Below, in pieces: positions 8,225-16,200 of a stretch of 64,000 nucleotides of DNA (positions are counted from its first letter, which is position 1; every line of letters begins with the position of its first letter). The notes beneath the pieces were generated by a model, which was given only the letters and a program-made list of their open reading frames with translations, had not been told where the DNA came from and ran no database searches. Location of the stretch: positions 29,701 through 93,700 of the forward strand of contig NZ_JNFG01000027.1 of NCBI RefSeq assembly GCF_000729995.1, given 5' to 3'. The position numbers and the translations under genes were made by a program. Source of the stretch: Caballeronia sordidicola. Its GTDB lineage: Bacteria; Pseudomonadota; Gammaproteobacteria; Burkholderiales; Burkholderiaceae.

Positions 8225-8726
8225 AGTCGGACACGTCCGTGAGCAGGTCAAGAAACAGACTTTCATCAACGCGCTTTGGCCGGCGTACCCTGGCCTCGAT
8301 CCAGTACCAGCCATCTCCGTCGACTCCAGAAAGCATGGGTGTCGACGACGAGGCGGTGGTTTTTCCACCAACGATAGTTTGTGTCGAAAATGCCGGACCT
8401 TTTCCAACATAGAAAAGGAACGCATGTCTCGTCACACGGCCGATCAGGTCCACTCTCCCTTGCGCGCCGATGATTTTTGATCCGACAGGCAGGATCTTGG
8501 CCACTAACACTCCGTCCTTTGATATGTGAAGGCTCGGGGCATCATATTGGGCCATTAGCTCTTCATTGAGCGTTACAGTGTCGCGTTCTACGGTTAGACC
8601 ATGTTCTCTGCACCAGCCACTCACTGCCCCCAAAAAGCTCGTGACGCGCTCCACATACTCGATGGAAGAAAAGCCTGCATCTTCAGTTTTCGGTTCAGCC
8701 ACTATCTGTCCTTGTATTGTCAGCAT
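8214..8726 (-). CDS. Unknown protein, first gene of the HEPN pair
   Basis: A 170-residue protein I cannot assign to a family. It looks alpha/beta, with an N-terminal helix (FSSIEYVERVTSFLGAVSGW), several beta-rich segments (SLHISKDGVLVAKILPVG; GWYWIEARVRRPK) and an acidic C-terminus (FLDLLTDVSDYEF). The start is uncertain: an ATG at 8762 would add 12 residues. Its 11-bp overlap with the downstream HEPN gene suggests a two-component unit; an antitoxin/immunity or sensor role is possible, by position only. The pair lies between two copies of a hydrolase gene end and looks acquired. Confidence 0.5.
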   Translation of the reverse strand: MLTIQGQIVAEPKTEDAGFSSIEYVERVTSFLGAVSGWCREHGLTVERDTVTLNEELMAQYDAPSLHISKDGVLVAKILPVGSKIIGAQGRVDLIGRVTRHAFLFYVGKGPAFSTQTIVGGKTTASSSTPMLSGVDGDGWYWIEARVRRPKRVDESLFLDLLTDVSDYEF

Positions 8727-8883
8727 GCGCCCACTGCGGCACGCCAACGCCTGCCAGCACATTCGATATATTTGCCCGTATCAGTGAGACATGAGCAGTG
8801 TTCTCGTACTCATATCTGAGGCGTCAGGCTACCACTGAATCTGTCTCGAAATCCTTTAAGCTAGCATGTCGCCGCTTCCTTTC

Positions 8884-9103
8884 TAAGGACACAACCGCGA
8901 TCGGCAAGGATCTTGCGCCGCCGGAGATCCGCCCGACGTTCGGGCGTTATCCAGAGTTGGCTAAACGCGCGGCGGAGGCGATCCCCGGTGCAAAGCTGGT
9001 CGAGTTTGCGGAGCTGGGGCATGCGCCACAGATGCAGGACCCGCAGGCGTTTCATCAGGCATTGCTCGCAGGGCTGGCAGCGCTTGGTGGGAATAGTAAT
9101 TGA
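8884..9103 (+). pseudogene. Direct repeat copy 2: orphan 3' fragment of the alpha/beta hydrolase gene
   Basis: Bases 8884-9084 repeat 7173-7373 in direct orientation (about 95% identical by eye). The frame stays open to a stop at 9101-9103 and encodes the C-terminal ~70 residues including the catalytic histidine segment ELGHAPQMQ. Upstream of 8884 the sequence is unrelated to the hydrolase, so no enzyme can be made. It is probably the displaced original 3' end of the hydrolase after insertion of the intervening ~1.5 kb, or the scar of a recombination between strains. Confidence 0.9.
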
Positions 9104-9166
9104 CAGGGTGCTTGTAGAGACCGCCTATAGAGATCCCCTCGTGCACACGATACCCCGGCTGCCACT

Positions 9167-9487
9167 ATGAAGACGTTCCTGCTCTATGTTGTGACCGCCA
9201 TTGCCGAGATAGTGGGCTGCTATTTCCCCTATCGATGGCTGAAGGAGGGCGGTTCTCCCTGGCTGCTTATCCCCGGTGCGATGGCACTCGCACTCTTCGC
9301 ATGGTTGCTCACGCTGCATGCCAGCGCCGCCGGCCGCGTGTATGCCGCGTACGGCGGCGTGTATATCGCCGTGGCGATCATGTGGCTATGGATAGTCGAA
9401 CGGATTCGCCCGACTAGCTGGGATCTCGCCGGCGTCGCGATCGCGCTGGCCGGCATGAGCGTGATCGCGTTTCAGCCGCGCGGGTGA
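9167..9487 (+). CDS. YnfA/UPF0060 family inner-membrane protein
   Basis: A 106-residue protein with four predicted membrane helices covering nearly the whole chain. The segments AIAEIVGCYFPY and RVYAAYGGVYI are signatures of the YnfA (UPF0060) family, small membrane proteins distantly related to small multidrug resistance transporters. Length is normal. It starts 63 bp after the orphan hydrolase fragment. Physiological substrate is not established. Confidence 0.93.
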   Translation: MKTFLLYVVTAIAEIVGCYFPYRWLKEGGSPWLLIPGAMALALFAWLLTLHASAAGRVYAAYGGVYIAVAIMWLWIVERIRPTSWDLAGVAIALAGMSVIAFQPRG

Positions 9488-9523
9488 TCGAGCTGAAAAA
9501 GCCAGGCGTCGAACAATTCAAAG

Positions 9524-10555
9524 TCAAGCCTCCAGCGCCAGCAACGCAAACGTCGCGAGCCAGTGCTCGCCCATGTAGTCACCCGCCACATGCGCCAAGC
9601 CCTCTGCAAGGTGGGCGTTCGCGGCGGCATCGAGCAAACCGATACGCACGTCGCCCGCCGGCAGCGCACGCGCGAGCGAACGCTGGCACCACGCGCGGCT
9701 GAGGTTCAGGCCGTCGAGGTGGGCGAGCTTGCCGTCACTGCGATCTGTCACAGTGGCCGGCACGAACAGCGTAGCGGGTTCGCTCGCGTCCAACCGGGGC
9801 AGGAACCGGTCGAACCAGCCGGCGAATTCGGCCGGGGGCAATACCCGCCGCATCAACTCGGCTTCCATTAGCGACGACGATAAAAACTCATCGCCGCCCG
9901 GTTCCCACGCCTGACAATCCGCATCGTTCAGATACCAGCGGCGCGCCGTATCGGCGATCAGCGTTTCGAACGCCGTGTCACCCACTTGGCGCGCATAGCC
10001 GATAGCCAGCGTCAACGCGAACGCCGTATTGAAATGCGTGCCCACCCGCAGCGGATACGTCAATTTCGGCAGGTACTCCGTGAAACGCTCGACAAACGCG
10101 TGCGCAAGCGGCGCCAATGTCACGGACCAGCGCTGGCCTTCTGTTGACTGCATCGAGTGGAGCTGGCCGGCAAGCGCGAGCAGCCATGCCCAGCCGTACG
10201 GACGCTCGAAACCACGTGCCTCCGGGCGCTGCAAGTACGCGAGTTCGGCGGCGACATTGGCATGAGTGAAATGCAAGTCGATCAACGCACGAATTTCGGG
10301 TGCTTCGGGCAACGCGGGAAAGCGGTTCACAAGCCGCGCGATCAACCAGTATCCGTGAACGCACGAATGCCAGTCGAAGCTGCCATAGAAAATGGGATGG
10401 AGGGCGCGCGGGCCTTGGGCATCGGCGGCGCTGCCCATCACGTGGTCGAGCTTGTTCGGGTATTCGCGCGTCAGGTGGCCCAGTGCGAGCCGGGCGAATT
10501 TCGATGCCAGGGCGGCGTCGAGCGTGTGATGCGTTTGATCGGACTGCGAGGTCAT
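9524..10555 (-). CDS. DUF2891 domain protein
   Basis: A 343-residue cytoplasmic protein matching the DUF2891 pattern: HPIFYGSFDWHSCVHGYW near the N-terminus, ERPYGWAWLLAL in the middle, and DFWHLAEG-like ending HLAEGLAHVAGDYMGEHWLATFALLAL. The (alpha/alpha)6-barrel-like helical rhythm suggests a glycoside-processing relative, but no activity is established. The start at 10555 is preferred over the upstream ATG at 10633 because a GGAG site precedes it by eight bases and the extra 26 residues are unlike the family. It is convergent with the YnfA gene. Confidence 0.85.
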   Translation of the reverse strand: MTSQSDQTHHTLDAALASKFARLALGHLTREYPNKLDHVMGSAADAQGPRALHPIFYGSFDWHSCVHGYWLIARLVNRFPALPEAPEIRALIDLHFTHANVAAELAYLQRPEARGFERPYGWAWLLALAGQLHSMQSTEGQRWSVTLAPLAHAFVERFTEYLPKLTYPLRVGTHFNTAFALTLAIGYARQVGDTAFETLIADTARRWYLNDADCQAWEPGGDEFLSSSLMEAELMRRVLPPAEFAGWFDRFLPRLDASEPATLFVPATVTDRSDGKLAHLDGLNLSRAWCQRSLARALPAGDVRIGLLDAAANAHLAEGLAHVAGDYMGEHWLATFALLALEA

Positions 10556-10633
10556 GCGGTTCTCCAGGAAAAACAGGCGTCCGCAATTATGGCAAGAGTT
10601 CGGCTGAGGGACCGCGTGAATAGAGAGCGTCAA

Positions 10634-11003
10634 CGCGCGGGCAGGGCGTCGTTTTTTGTAACTCAGGGTAATTACTAAATTCTTTCAATTCGAGTGATTG
10701 TAAGGGTTCATTCTGAGTGTTTCACGCTGTCGCTCGGTTGGCCGTAAACCGTTGATCTAGTGGAAATTCAAAGCTAAGAAGGGCTTTGCGGAATTTTGAT
10801 CACTTCGTGTTCTGACAAATTTCTTTCCATGGAAATTAATATGTAAGCTAAATTTTGGCTGACTGTCATATTGCATCAAGCTGCTTCTCGTCGTATAAAC
10901 GTGCGCGCCAACGCAGCTCAAGGCGGCCCATCGTCGGCATGAGACCGGCGCAAGAGCGGCCACATGCCGCCGTTTTTAACACGCGACAGGAGCTTCACCC
11001 AGC
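10634..11003. other. Intergenic region upstream of kgtP
   Basis: About 370 bp between divergent genes, more AT-rich than its surroundings near 10660-10860. It must hold the promoters of kgtP and of the DUF2891 gene. I see no convincing palindromic operator and no credible ORF. Confidence 0.4.
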
Positions 11004-12299
11004 ATGGCCGACACCGTCCTCTCAACTTCAGCCGACACCCGGCGACGCGTTCTCGCGATCGTCGGCGCTTCATCGGGAAATCTCGTCGAGTGGTTCGACT
11101 TTTATATCTACTCGTTCCTCGCGCTGTACTTCGCGCCGGCGTTCTTTCCGAGCGGGAACCCGACCACGCAGTTGCTCAACACCGCGGGCGTGTTTGCAGC
11201 GGGTTTCCTGATGCGGCCGATTGGAGGCTGGATGTTCGGCCGTATCGCAGACAAACACGGCCGCCGCACCTCGATGATGATTTCCGTGCTCATGATGTGC
11301 GCGGGCTCGCTCGTGATCTGCTTCTTGCCGACCTACGCGAGCATTGGTGCATGGGCGCCATTCTTCCTGCTGATCGCGCGGCTGTTCCAGGGCTTGTCGG
11401 TGGGCGGCGAATACGGGACGAGCGCGACCTACATGAGTGAAGTGGCGCTGCAGGGGCGGCGCGGGTTCTTCGCGTCGTTCCAGTACGTGACGCTGATTGG
11501 CGGGCAACTTGCCGCCTTGCTCGTCTTGGTCGTCCTGCAGCAGTTATTGACCACGGAAGAGTTGAGAGCGTGGGGCTGGCGTATCCCGTTCGGGATCGGC
11601 GCGCTCGCGGCGGTCGTGTCGCTGTATTTGCGAAAATCGCTCGATGAAACCACCACCGCCGAAACTCGCAAATTGAAGGAGGCCGGTACGTTGCGCGGCC
11701 TCATGCAGCATAAAGGCGCATTCCTCACCGTGGTTGGTTTCACGGCGGGCGGATCGCTGATCTTCTATACGTTCACCACGTACATGCAAAAGTATCTGGT
11801 GAACACCGCCGGCATGCATGCCAAGACGGCCAGCAACGTGATGACCGCGGCGTTGTTCATCTACATGATCATGCAGCCCGCATTCGGCGCGTTGTCGGAC
11901 CGGATTGGCCGTCGCACGTCGATGCTCTGGTTCGGTGGCCTCGCCACGTTCTGCACCGTGCCGCTCCTGTACGCGTTGAAGGACGTCACGAACCCGGTCA
12001 TGGCGTTCGTACTGGTGGTGGTTGCGCTGGCTGTCGTAAGTCTCTACACGTCGATCAGCGGACTGATCAAGGCCGAGATGTTCCCCGCGGAAGTGCGCGC
12101 GCTGGGGGTGGGTTTGTCGTATGCGGTCGCCAACGCGGTGTTCGGCGGCTCGGCGGAATACGTGGCGCTGTTCCTGAAGTCGATTGGCAGCGAATCGACG
12201 TTCTACTGGTACGTGACGGCACTGTGCGCGATTTCCTGGATCGTCTCGTTGCGGATGCGCGATTCGTCGAAGGAAGGGTACTTGCGCGACGTGCCTTGA
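11004..12299 (+). CDS. kgtP: 2-Oxoglutarate:H+ symporter KgtP (MFS)
   Basis: A 431-residue MFS permease with 12 predicted membrane helices. The N-terminus (VGASSGNLVEWFDFY-Y) and segments RPIGGWMFGRIADKHGRR, GLSVGGEYGTSATYMSEVA and AEMFPAEVRALGVGLSYAVANA follow E. coli KgtP almost word for word, which is why I name it rather than only the metabolite:H+ symporter family. It would import 2-oxoglutarate. An AGGAG site lies upstream. It is monocistronic, closed by a hairpin at 12320-12341. Confidence 0.92.
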   Translation: MADTVLSTSADTRRRVLAIVGASSGNLVEWFDFYIYSFLALYFAPAFFPSGNPTTQLLNTAGVFAAGFLMRPIGGWMFGRIADKHGRRTSMMISVLMMCAGSLVICFLPTYASIGAWAPFFLLIARLFQGLSVGGEYGTSATYMSEVALQGRRGFFASFQYVTLIGGQLAALLVLVVLQQLLTTEELRAWGWRIPFGIGALAAVVSLYLRKSLDETTTAETRKLKEAGTLRGLMQHKGAFLTVVGFTAGGSLIFYTFTTYMQKYLVNTAGMHAKTASNVMTAALFIYMIMQPAFGALSDRIGRRTSMLWFGGLATFCTVPLLYALKDVTNPVMAFVLVVVALAVVSLYTSISGLIKAEMFPAEVRALGVGLSYAVANAVFGGSAEYVALFLKSIGSESTFYWYVTALCAISWIVSLRMRDSSKEGYLRDVP

Positions 12300-12319
12300 T
12301 GGCATGGTTGACTTGATTC

Positions 12320-12341
12320 AAACCCGGCGTGAGCCGGGTTT
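12320..12341 (+). terminator. Hairpin terminator after kgtP
   Basis: AAACCCGGC (12320-12328) and GCCGGGTTT (12333-12341) pair perfectly around a GTGA loop, 20 bp after the kgtP stop. The U-run is only three bases, so termination may be partly factor-dependent. Confidence 0.7.
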
Positions 12342-12390
12342 GACGCTGAATCGTCCAGGTCGCCGCGCATGTCGTCGCTCATGTCACCTC

Positions 12391-13743
12391 TCACGCAACT
12401 AATCTGGCTGGCATCGCGTCGAGTGAGGCCACCGTCCTGCGCAGTCCTTCGAAAATACGGTCGGCGACCCTGGCCGGAAACCCCTCCGGCAACTCAGCCG
12501 ACACGCGCTCGATAACACCCGGCGTGCGCGCAATCAGCCGCTGGATGATCGGCTCCGCATCTTGTCCATACGAGCATCGTGGCGCCATTGCGTTGAAGTG
12601 GCGGCGCTGGATATCGCGAAAAGCATAGTGACGGTTCTTACCCGACACAGCCATCGCAAGCCTGGCCTTGAACCACGACCACTGGCTCGCTCCCTTCCCC
12701 TCAACCGGCCAGATGGACATGACGTCATAAAGCGGCGTCAGCCGGTAACGTCCGCCCTGAAGCAAGCGGATGCTGAAGTTCTTCGCGTGCCCGTCCGGGG
12801 CCGCCAGCAGCCAGAAGAGTATCTGCGTGGTCAGCAGCGTTTCGATGTCTTCCCTGGCCGTCTCGGATTGCTGGAGCACTTGTGCCAGATCGATCACCCC
12901 CGGGCCACCTTCGTTTTCATACTTTTTGTGCGAGGGCAGGCCCATTACCTGGCAAAAGTCCTCTTGCGGCAGCCTCAAAATCCACTTGCCGCTTGAGTGC
13001 ATCTGGCGGTCAAAGCGTTTGACGCTCAGCGCGCGTTGCCGGCCGAAGGTCTTGATCTCCGTTTCAGCAACGGGTACGCCGTAGGCGTGCAGGAGATGCA
13101 TGCACAGCCATTCGTTTTCGACCGACGTGGTGAGGTCCGCGCGCCGGTTACCCACCAGGCCGAGCGGAAGCTTGAGGATATGCGTGGTGGGCGTGGCGCC
13201 ATGGGGTTTCATCCACTGACCCTCGTGCCAGAGGAGCGCGGTCTTTTCCTGCGCGCCGGCGAGAGAAATCCGGAAGTCGTCTTCGTCGTCCTGAGGGCCA
13301 AAAGTGCCGCTGCCGGCAGTCTGATTCAGGAGCGTCTCGATTTCTGCGTCACTGAGCGGGGTACCATCGATCTGCTCGACGCCAGTGGGCTCTTCGTCGA
13401 CGCCCAGGAGCTGGACCGCGCCCACGCAGTCCCGGCCAATGGCCTGTAAAAGATCAAACGCATCCAGCGTGTCGGTGCGGAACCGCTGGCCGATTCGCTT
13501 TCGAATGGCATCGCTGTCCGGCAGCAGGTTGTCGAAGTAGTTGAGCACCCGATCGCCTTTGAGCGGGGCGTTATCGAGCGGGATGGGCAACGAGAGCGAG
13601 AGGGGCCGGCTGAGCTCGGAGGCAGCCCACTCGGGGTCGTAGGCGAGTTCCATCGGGCCGCGAGTCGGAATGTTCCAGACGCCCATGCGTACGCCGTTGA
13701 CCCATACCGACAGCGCTCGGGAATGTGGTTTGCGTCCTGCCAT
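12391..13743 (-). CDS. hipA: HipA-family serine/threonine kinase toxin
   Basis: A 450-residue HipA kinase. The N-terminal Couple_hipA region (1-105) contains VWVNGVRMGVW and NYFDNLLPDSDAIR. The catalytic core has RISLAGAQEKTAL (158-170, with Ser160 at the family autophosphorylation position), the ATP-lysine segment HILKLP (188-193), the catalytic loop PDGHAKNFS with Asp317 and Asn322, and the metal-binding PLYDVMS with Asp340. All key residues are present, so it should be active. HipA kinases phosphorylate glutamyl-tRNA synthetase and induce persistence. The start at 13743 is fixed by a TAATG junction with hipB; a long in-frame extension upstream lies inside hipB. Confidence 0.93.
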   Translation of the reverse strand: MAGRKPHSRALSVWVNGVRMGVWNIPTRGPMELAYDPEWAASELSRPLSLSLPIPLDNAPLKGDRVLNYFDNLLPDSDAIRKRIGQRFRTDTLDAFDLLQAIGRDCVGAVQLLGVDEEPTGVEQIDGTPLSDAEIETLLNQTAGSGTFGPQDDEDDFRISLAGAQEKTALLWHEGQWMKPHGATPTTHILKLPLGLVGNRRADLTTSVENEWLCMHLLHAYGVPVAETEIKTFGRQRALSVKRFDRQMHSSGKWILRLPQEDFCQVMGLPSHKKYENEGGPGVIDLAQVLQQSETAREDIETLLTTQILFWLLAAPDGHAKNFSIRLLQGGRYRLTPLYDVMSIWPVEGKGASQWSWFKARLAMAVSGKNRHYAFRDIQRRHFNAMAPRCSYGQDAEPIIQRLIARTPGVIERVSAELPEGFPARVADRIFEGLRRTVASLDAMPARLVA

Positions 13744-14000
13744 TACCACTCCAGTGCAGACGGAGGGGAGGTTGGAACGGACGAACCCTTGTCCAGAACC
13801 TGAAGTTGCAGCCCGTATGCACCAAAAAGCGTCAGCAACTGATTGAGTGTCAACGCAGCGGCATCGGTTTCGAGCGTTGATATGCGGCTTTGGCTGACGC
13901 CGAGCCGCGCGGCCGCCTCGGCCTGGGTGAGGCCCGCGCGCCGGCGGCCGGCCGCCAGAACCTGACCCATCTGGTAAGGCGTTGTGATGGTCTGCTGCAT
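13743..14000 (-). CDS. hipB: HipB-type antitoxin, XRE-family repressor
   Basis: An 85-residue Cro/CI-type helix-turn-helix protein: GLTQAEAAARLGVSQSRISTLETDAA (about 23-48) is the DNA-binding core, followed by LTLNQLLTLFGAYGLQLQVLDKG. HipB proteins bind and neutralise HipA and autorepress the operon. Its stop overlaps the hipA start (TAATG). Directly upstream are five copies of an 18-bp motif (14007-14127) that are the likely operators. Confidence 0.92.
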   Translation of the reverse strand: MQQTITTPYQMGQVLAAGRRRAGLTQAEAAARLGVSQSRISTLETDAAALTLNQLLTLFGAYGLQLQVLDKGSSVPTSPPSALEW

Positions 14001-14006
14001 GGCAAT

Positions 14007-14127
14007 TATCTCTCACACGAATAAAAGCAATTTATTCGTTTAACAGATATTTGTCAATTATGCGTGTGGCAGATATTTGGCATTTATCTGTCACACGCAT
14101 AATTGGCGTTTATTCGTGTGACAGATA
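14007..14127. promoter_or_regulatory. Five-site operator array upstream of hipBA
   Basis: An 18-bp motif with consensus TATCTGTCACACGNATAA occurs five times: forward at 14007-14024 and 14085-14102, reverse at 14032-14049, 14058-14075 and 14110-14127. Start-to-start spacings are 25, 26, 27 and 25 bp. Sites 3 and 4 form a 21-bp inverted repeat with one mismatch (14055-14075 / 14085-14105). The array begins seven bases upstream of the hipB ATG, covering its promoter. Cooperative HipB(A) binding with autorepression is inferred from the family; E. coli hipBA has four operators with a different sequence. Confidence 0.85.
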
Positions 14128-14454
14128 TTCCTGGAGACACCGGCATCAAACGATGCTGGAGGCCTGAGGGGATCAAGTTTTTGCGCCCCTGTGCCCGCAA
14201 TTACGCGCCTCTGTGCGCGTGGGTTGCCGTTAAACCACGGGTTTGCTGTTGATTCTGCTAGTTTTTACCGCCTGCTCAGACAAAACGCGCATTATTGAGA
14301 TAACGGTAAGATTGCGATCAGATGCCTACTTAGGCGACGCCCCGATCACGATCCGGCTCGTCGCCGTCATGACGGGCTCGCCAGGACCTGAGCGTCAAGC
14401 GCATGTGAACCAGCTGCGCGGCGCTTGCGAGTCCGTCTGCTTGGAGACTAGCCC
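14128..14454. other. Gene-free stretch upstream of the HTH gene
   Basis: About 330 bp. Only short frames without recognisable features are present. It should contain the promoter of the 14455 gene. Confidence 0.4.
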
Positions 14455-15111
14455 ATGGAAGATTTCGATGAAACGCTGTACCTCGTGTGGCGAGCCAACC
14501 TGAACGTGCTCGCAGGATCGCCGGCTGGCGGCGCGAGGATTGCCCGCATGATGAGTTTTTCCCCGTCGTACATGAAACTGATCTTGGCCGGAAGGCGGGA
14601 TTTCAGTGAGGAGTTCGTGCGCGGGGTGGAAACCGTCACTGGCTTGCCGCCGCGCTGGCTGGACGAGCGCCGCGACCGGCGCGACATTCCGCTGGAGACC
14701 CAGCGCGCAATGGACGAGGAAACGCCCGCTGCCGTGTTCCGCGGCAATGCACATCCGGCCCCCAAGCGGCCCGTGCTGCGTGGGCCGGAACCGCTCCTCT
14801 CTCAGACGGAGGCGACCCGGCGCATCGCCGACCAGGCACTTCAGCAGGTGGAGACGAATCGGCGCGACCAGATGTTCCGGCGCAACCGCGACCTGTTGCT
14901 GACTGATCTGCGCCGCGTGGAGCGGCAGCTTTCGATGGTCCAGCTTGATAGCATCAGTGCGAAGGCGGACGATCTGCGCGCGTCGGGCAAACTGGACGAT
15001 CCGGTGAAAGCCGATCTTGCCGGCCGGATCGAGCAGATCGACAAACACCGCGCCATGCTGATGCAGCATGTCGATAAGCTGGCCCTGCTGCTGACCGGTC
15101 TCGACGACTAG
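14455..15111 (+). CDS. HTH-containing protein with C-terminal helical region, function unknown
   Basis: A 218-residue soluble protein. Residues about 18-70 look like a Cro/CI-type fold (GARIARMMSFSPSYMKLILAGRRDF, then VETVTGLPPRWLDE), the pattern of phage-repressor-like proteins that sense a short helical target. Residues 118-215 are strongly charged and helical, likely a coiled coil (EATRRIADQALQQVETNRRDQ onward). No catalytic motif is visible. It lies between hipBA and the tRNA attachment site of the island, so it may be a remnant of a mobile element or a chromosomal regulator. Confidence 0.5.
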   Translation: MEDFDETLYLVWRANLNVLAGSPAGGARIARMMSFSPSYMKLILAGRRDFSEEFVRGVETVTGLPPRWLDERRDRRDIPLETQRAMDEETPAAVFRGNAHPAPKRPVLRGPEPLLSQTEATRRIADQALQQVETNRRDQMFRRNRDLLLTDLRRVERQLSMVQLDSISAKADDLRASGKLDDPVKADLAGRIEQIDKHRAMLMQHVDKLALLLTGLDD

Positions 15112-15117
15112 AGCGGA

Positions 15118-15306
15118 CTAACGCGTCCGTTTTCCGTGACTGTTGCGACGTTCCGGCTCCAGGGCAGGTTCATGATCGACCGAGATCGCGACCGGATCGC
15201 TTGCGGGAAAACTCTCGTCCAGCGCTTCGTCCAGGGCAGCCTCGCGATGCTTTGCGTCTGCCGGCGTTTCCGGCTTGCCGTGCGGTAGTGTTTTCGGTTG
15301 CGCCAT
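15118..15306 (-). CDS. Small conserved Burkholderiales protein (ALDESFPASDP motif)
   Basis: A 62-residue hydrophilic protein. The segment ALDEALDESFPASDPVAIS is a short conserved motif seen in many small proteins of Burkholderiales and other proteobacteria; no function is known. An AGGAGCG-type site precedes the start. It is convergent with the HTH gene at 14455. Confidence 0.7.
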   Translation of the reverse strand: MAQPKTLPHGKPETPADAKHREAALDEALDESFPASDPVAISVDHEPALEPERRNSHGKRTR

Positions 15307-15386
15307 GGCAACGCTCCTTCAATGAACCAGCAGATTTTCACTATAGCAGCGCGAAGGTGCGCGCGCTGTCATGCGTTGGCATCGGT

Positions 15387-15431
15387 ATCATAATCCGCAG
15401 GTCCGGGGTTCGAATTCCTGATTCGCCACCA
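15387..15431 (+). other. tRNA-Met(CAU)-like 3' fragment, probable island attachment site
   Basis: From the anticodon loop (ATCATAA, CAT at 15389-15391) to the terminal CCA at 15429-15431 the sequence reads as the 3' part of a tRNA: T-arm CGGGG-TTCGAAT-TCCTG, acceptor strand ATTCGCC, ACCA end. The 5' half (acceptor strand GGCGAAT, D-arm) is absent upstream, so this is not a functional tRNA. A tyrosine integrase starts 114 bp downstream in the same direction, the standard layout for an element integrated into a tRNA 3' end. Confidence 0.75.
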
Positions 15432-15437
15432 GCATCT

Positions 15438-15480
15438 AAAAGGCTCTGTGAACTGCGGGTTATTCCGCAGGGCCTTTTTC
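15438..15480 (+). terminator. Hairpin terminator after the tRNA fragment
   Basis: CTGCGG (15453-15458) pairs with CCGCAG (15465-15470) and outer AAAAGG pairs with CCTTTT, followed by a T-rich run. It resembles a native tRNA terminator carried along with the 3' fragment. Confidence 0.65.
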
Positions 15481-15544
15481 TTTTACAGGTCCTTCTCGGT
15501 GCAGATACGGTGCAATACGCGGTGCCACCCCAACGAGGAGCACC

Positions 15545-16037
15545 ATGGCTGCACTAACAAAAACACCCTCGGGAACTTGGAAAGCGACTATCCGGGGCGT
15601 CGGATGGCCCACTGCCGTAAAAACGTTCCGAACCAAGCGCGATGCTGAAGATTGGAGCCGCCGAACGGAAGACGAAATGGTTCGCGGCGTTTTCATTCAG
15701 CGTGGCCCTTCCGAAAGGACAACGATCGCAGACGCGCTGGACAGATACGAACGCGAAATCGTTCCGACGAAGAAAGTGAGCACACAGCGACGCGAGGCTG
15801 CACGGCTTCGACTAGTAAAACAAAGGTTTGGACAATACTCGTTAGCCGCCATAACTCCCGATCTCGTTGCCAAGTTTCGGGACGCTCCCTTTGCCGAAGG
15901 AAAAGCAGACAACACAGCCCGCTTGGAGCTCGCGCTTCTCGGCCACCTTTTCACGATCGCCATCAAAGAATGGCACATCGGCCTGGTGCCAACCCTGTTA
16001 CCAATATTCGGAAGCCGAGCCCCGGCGAGGGGCGGGC
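15545..16037 (+). pseudogene. Tyrosine-recombinase integrase, frameshifted and truncated
   Basis: The reading frame from ATG 15545 encodes an integrase N-terminus: the AP2-like/arm-binding start (TPSGTWKATIRGVGWPTAVKTFRTKRDAEDWSR) and core-binding region (RRTEDEMVRG, RLELALLGHLFTIAIKEWHIGLV). Near 15988 a one-base loss shifts the frame; the next frame continues the expected family text (NPVTNIRKPSPGEGR) and then homology stops at about 16037. The catalytic domain with the R-H-R-Y residues is missing, so it is inactive. It marks the left end of an island next to the tRNA fragment. Confidence 0.85.
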
Positions 16038-16200
16038 GTTTCTCTGGCCAGCGCCGAAACCAGCGCGTTTTCCGGCGGCATCATGCCCCACACCAGCGCT
16101 TCTTTTCTTTCTGCTGAGTAGGCTTTCATTCGCCCTGATTTTACCGCCCCCGGACCACGTCTATAAGAATCAGAAAACACGACAACTATTCTGACGCCGG
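16038..16200 (-). mobile_element. IS3-family element fragment (start of orfA)
   Basis: On the minus strand from ATG 16129 the peptide MKAYSAERKEALVWGMMPPE, then N-VSALARET, is the N-terminus of an IS3-type OrfA HTH protein. After about 31 residues homology ends where the integrase remnant begins (about 16038). Only the 5' end of the element survives; outer boundary near 16200 is approximate and I could not define its terminal inverted repeat. Confidence 0.65.

Noticed and set aside
15387..15431. Functional tRNA-Met gene
   Set aside because: The 5' acceptor strand and D-arm are absent and the upstream bases do not complete the anticodon stem.
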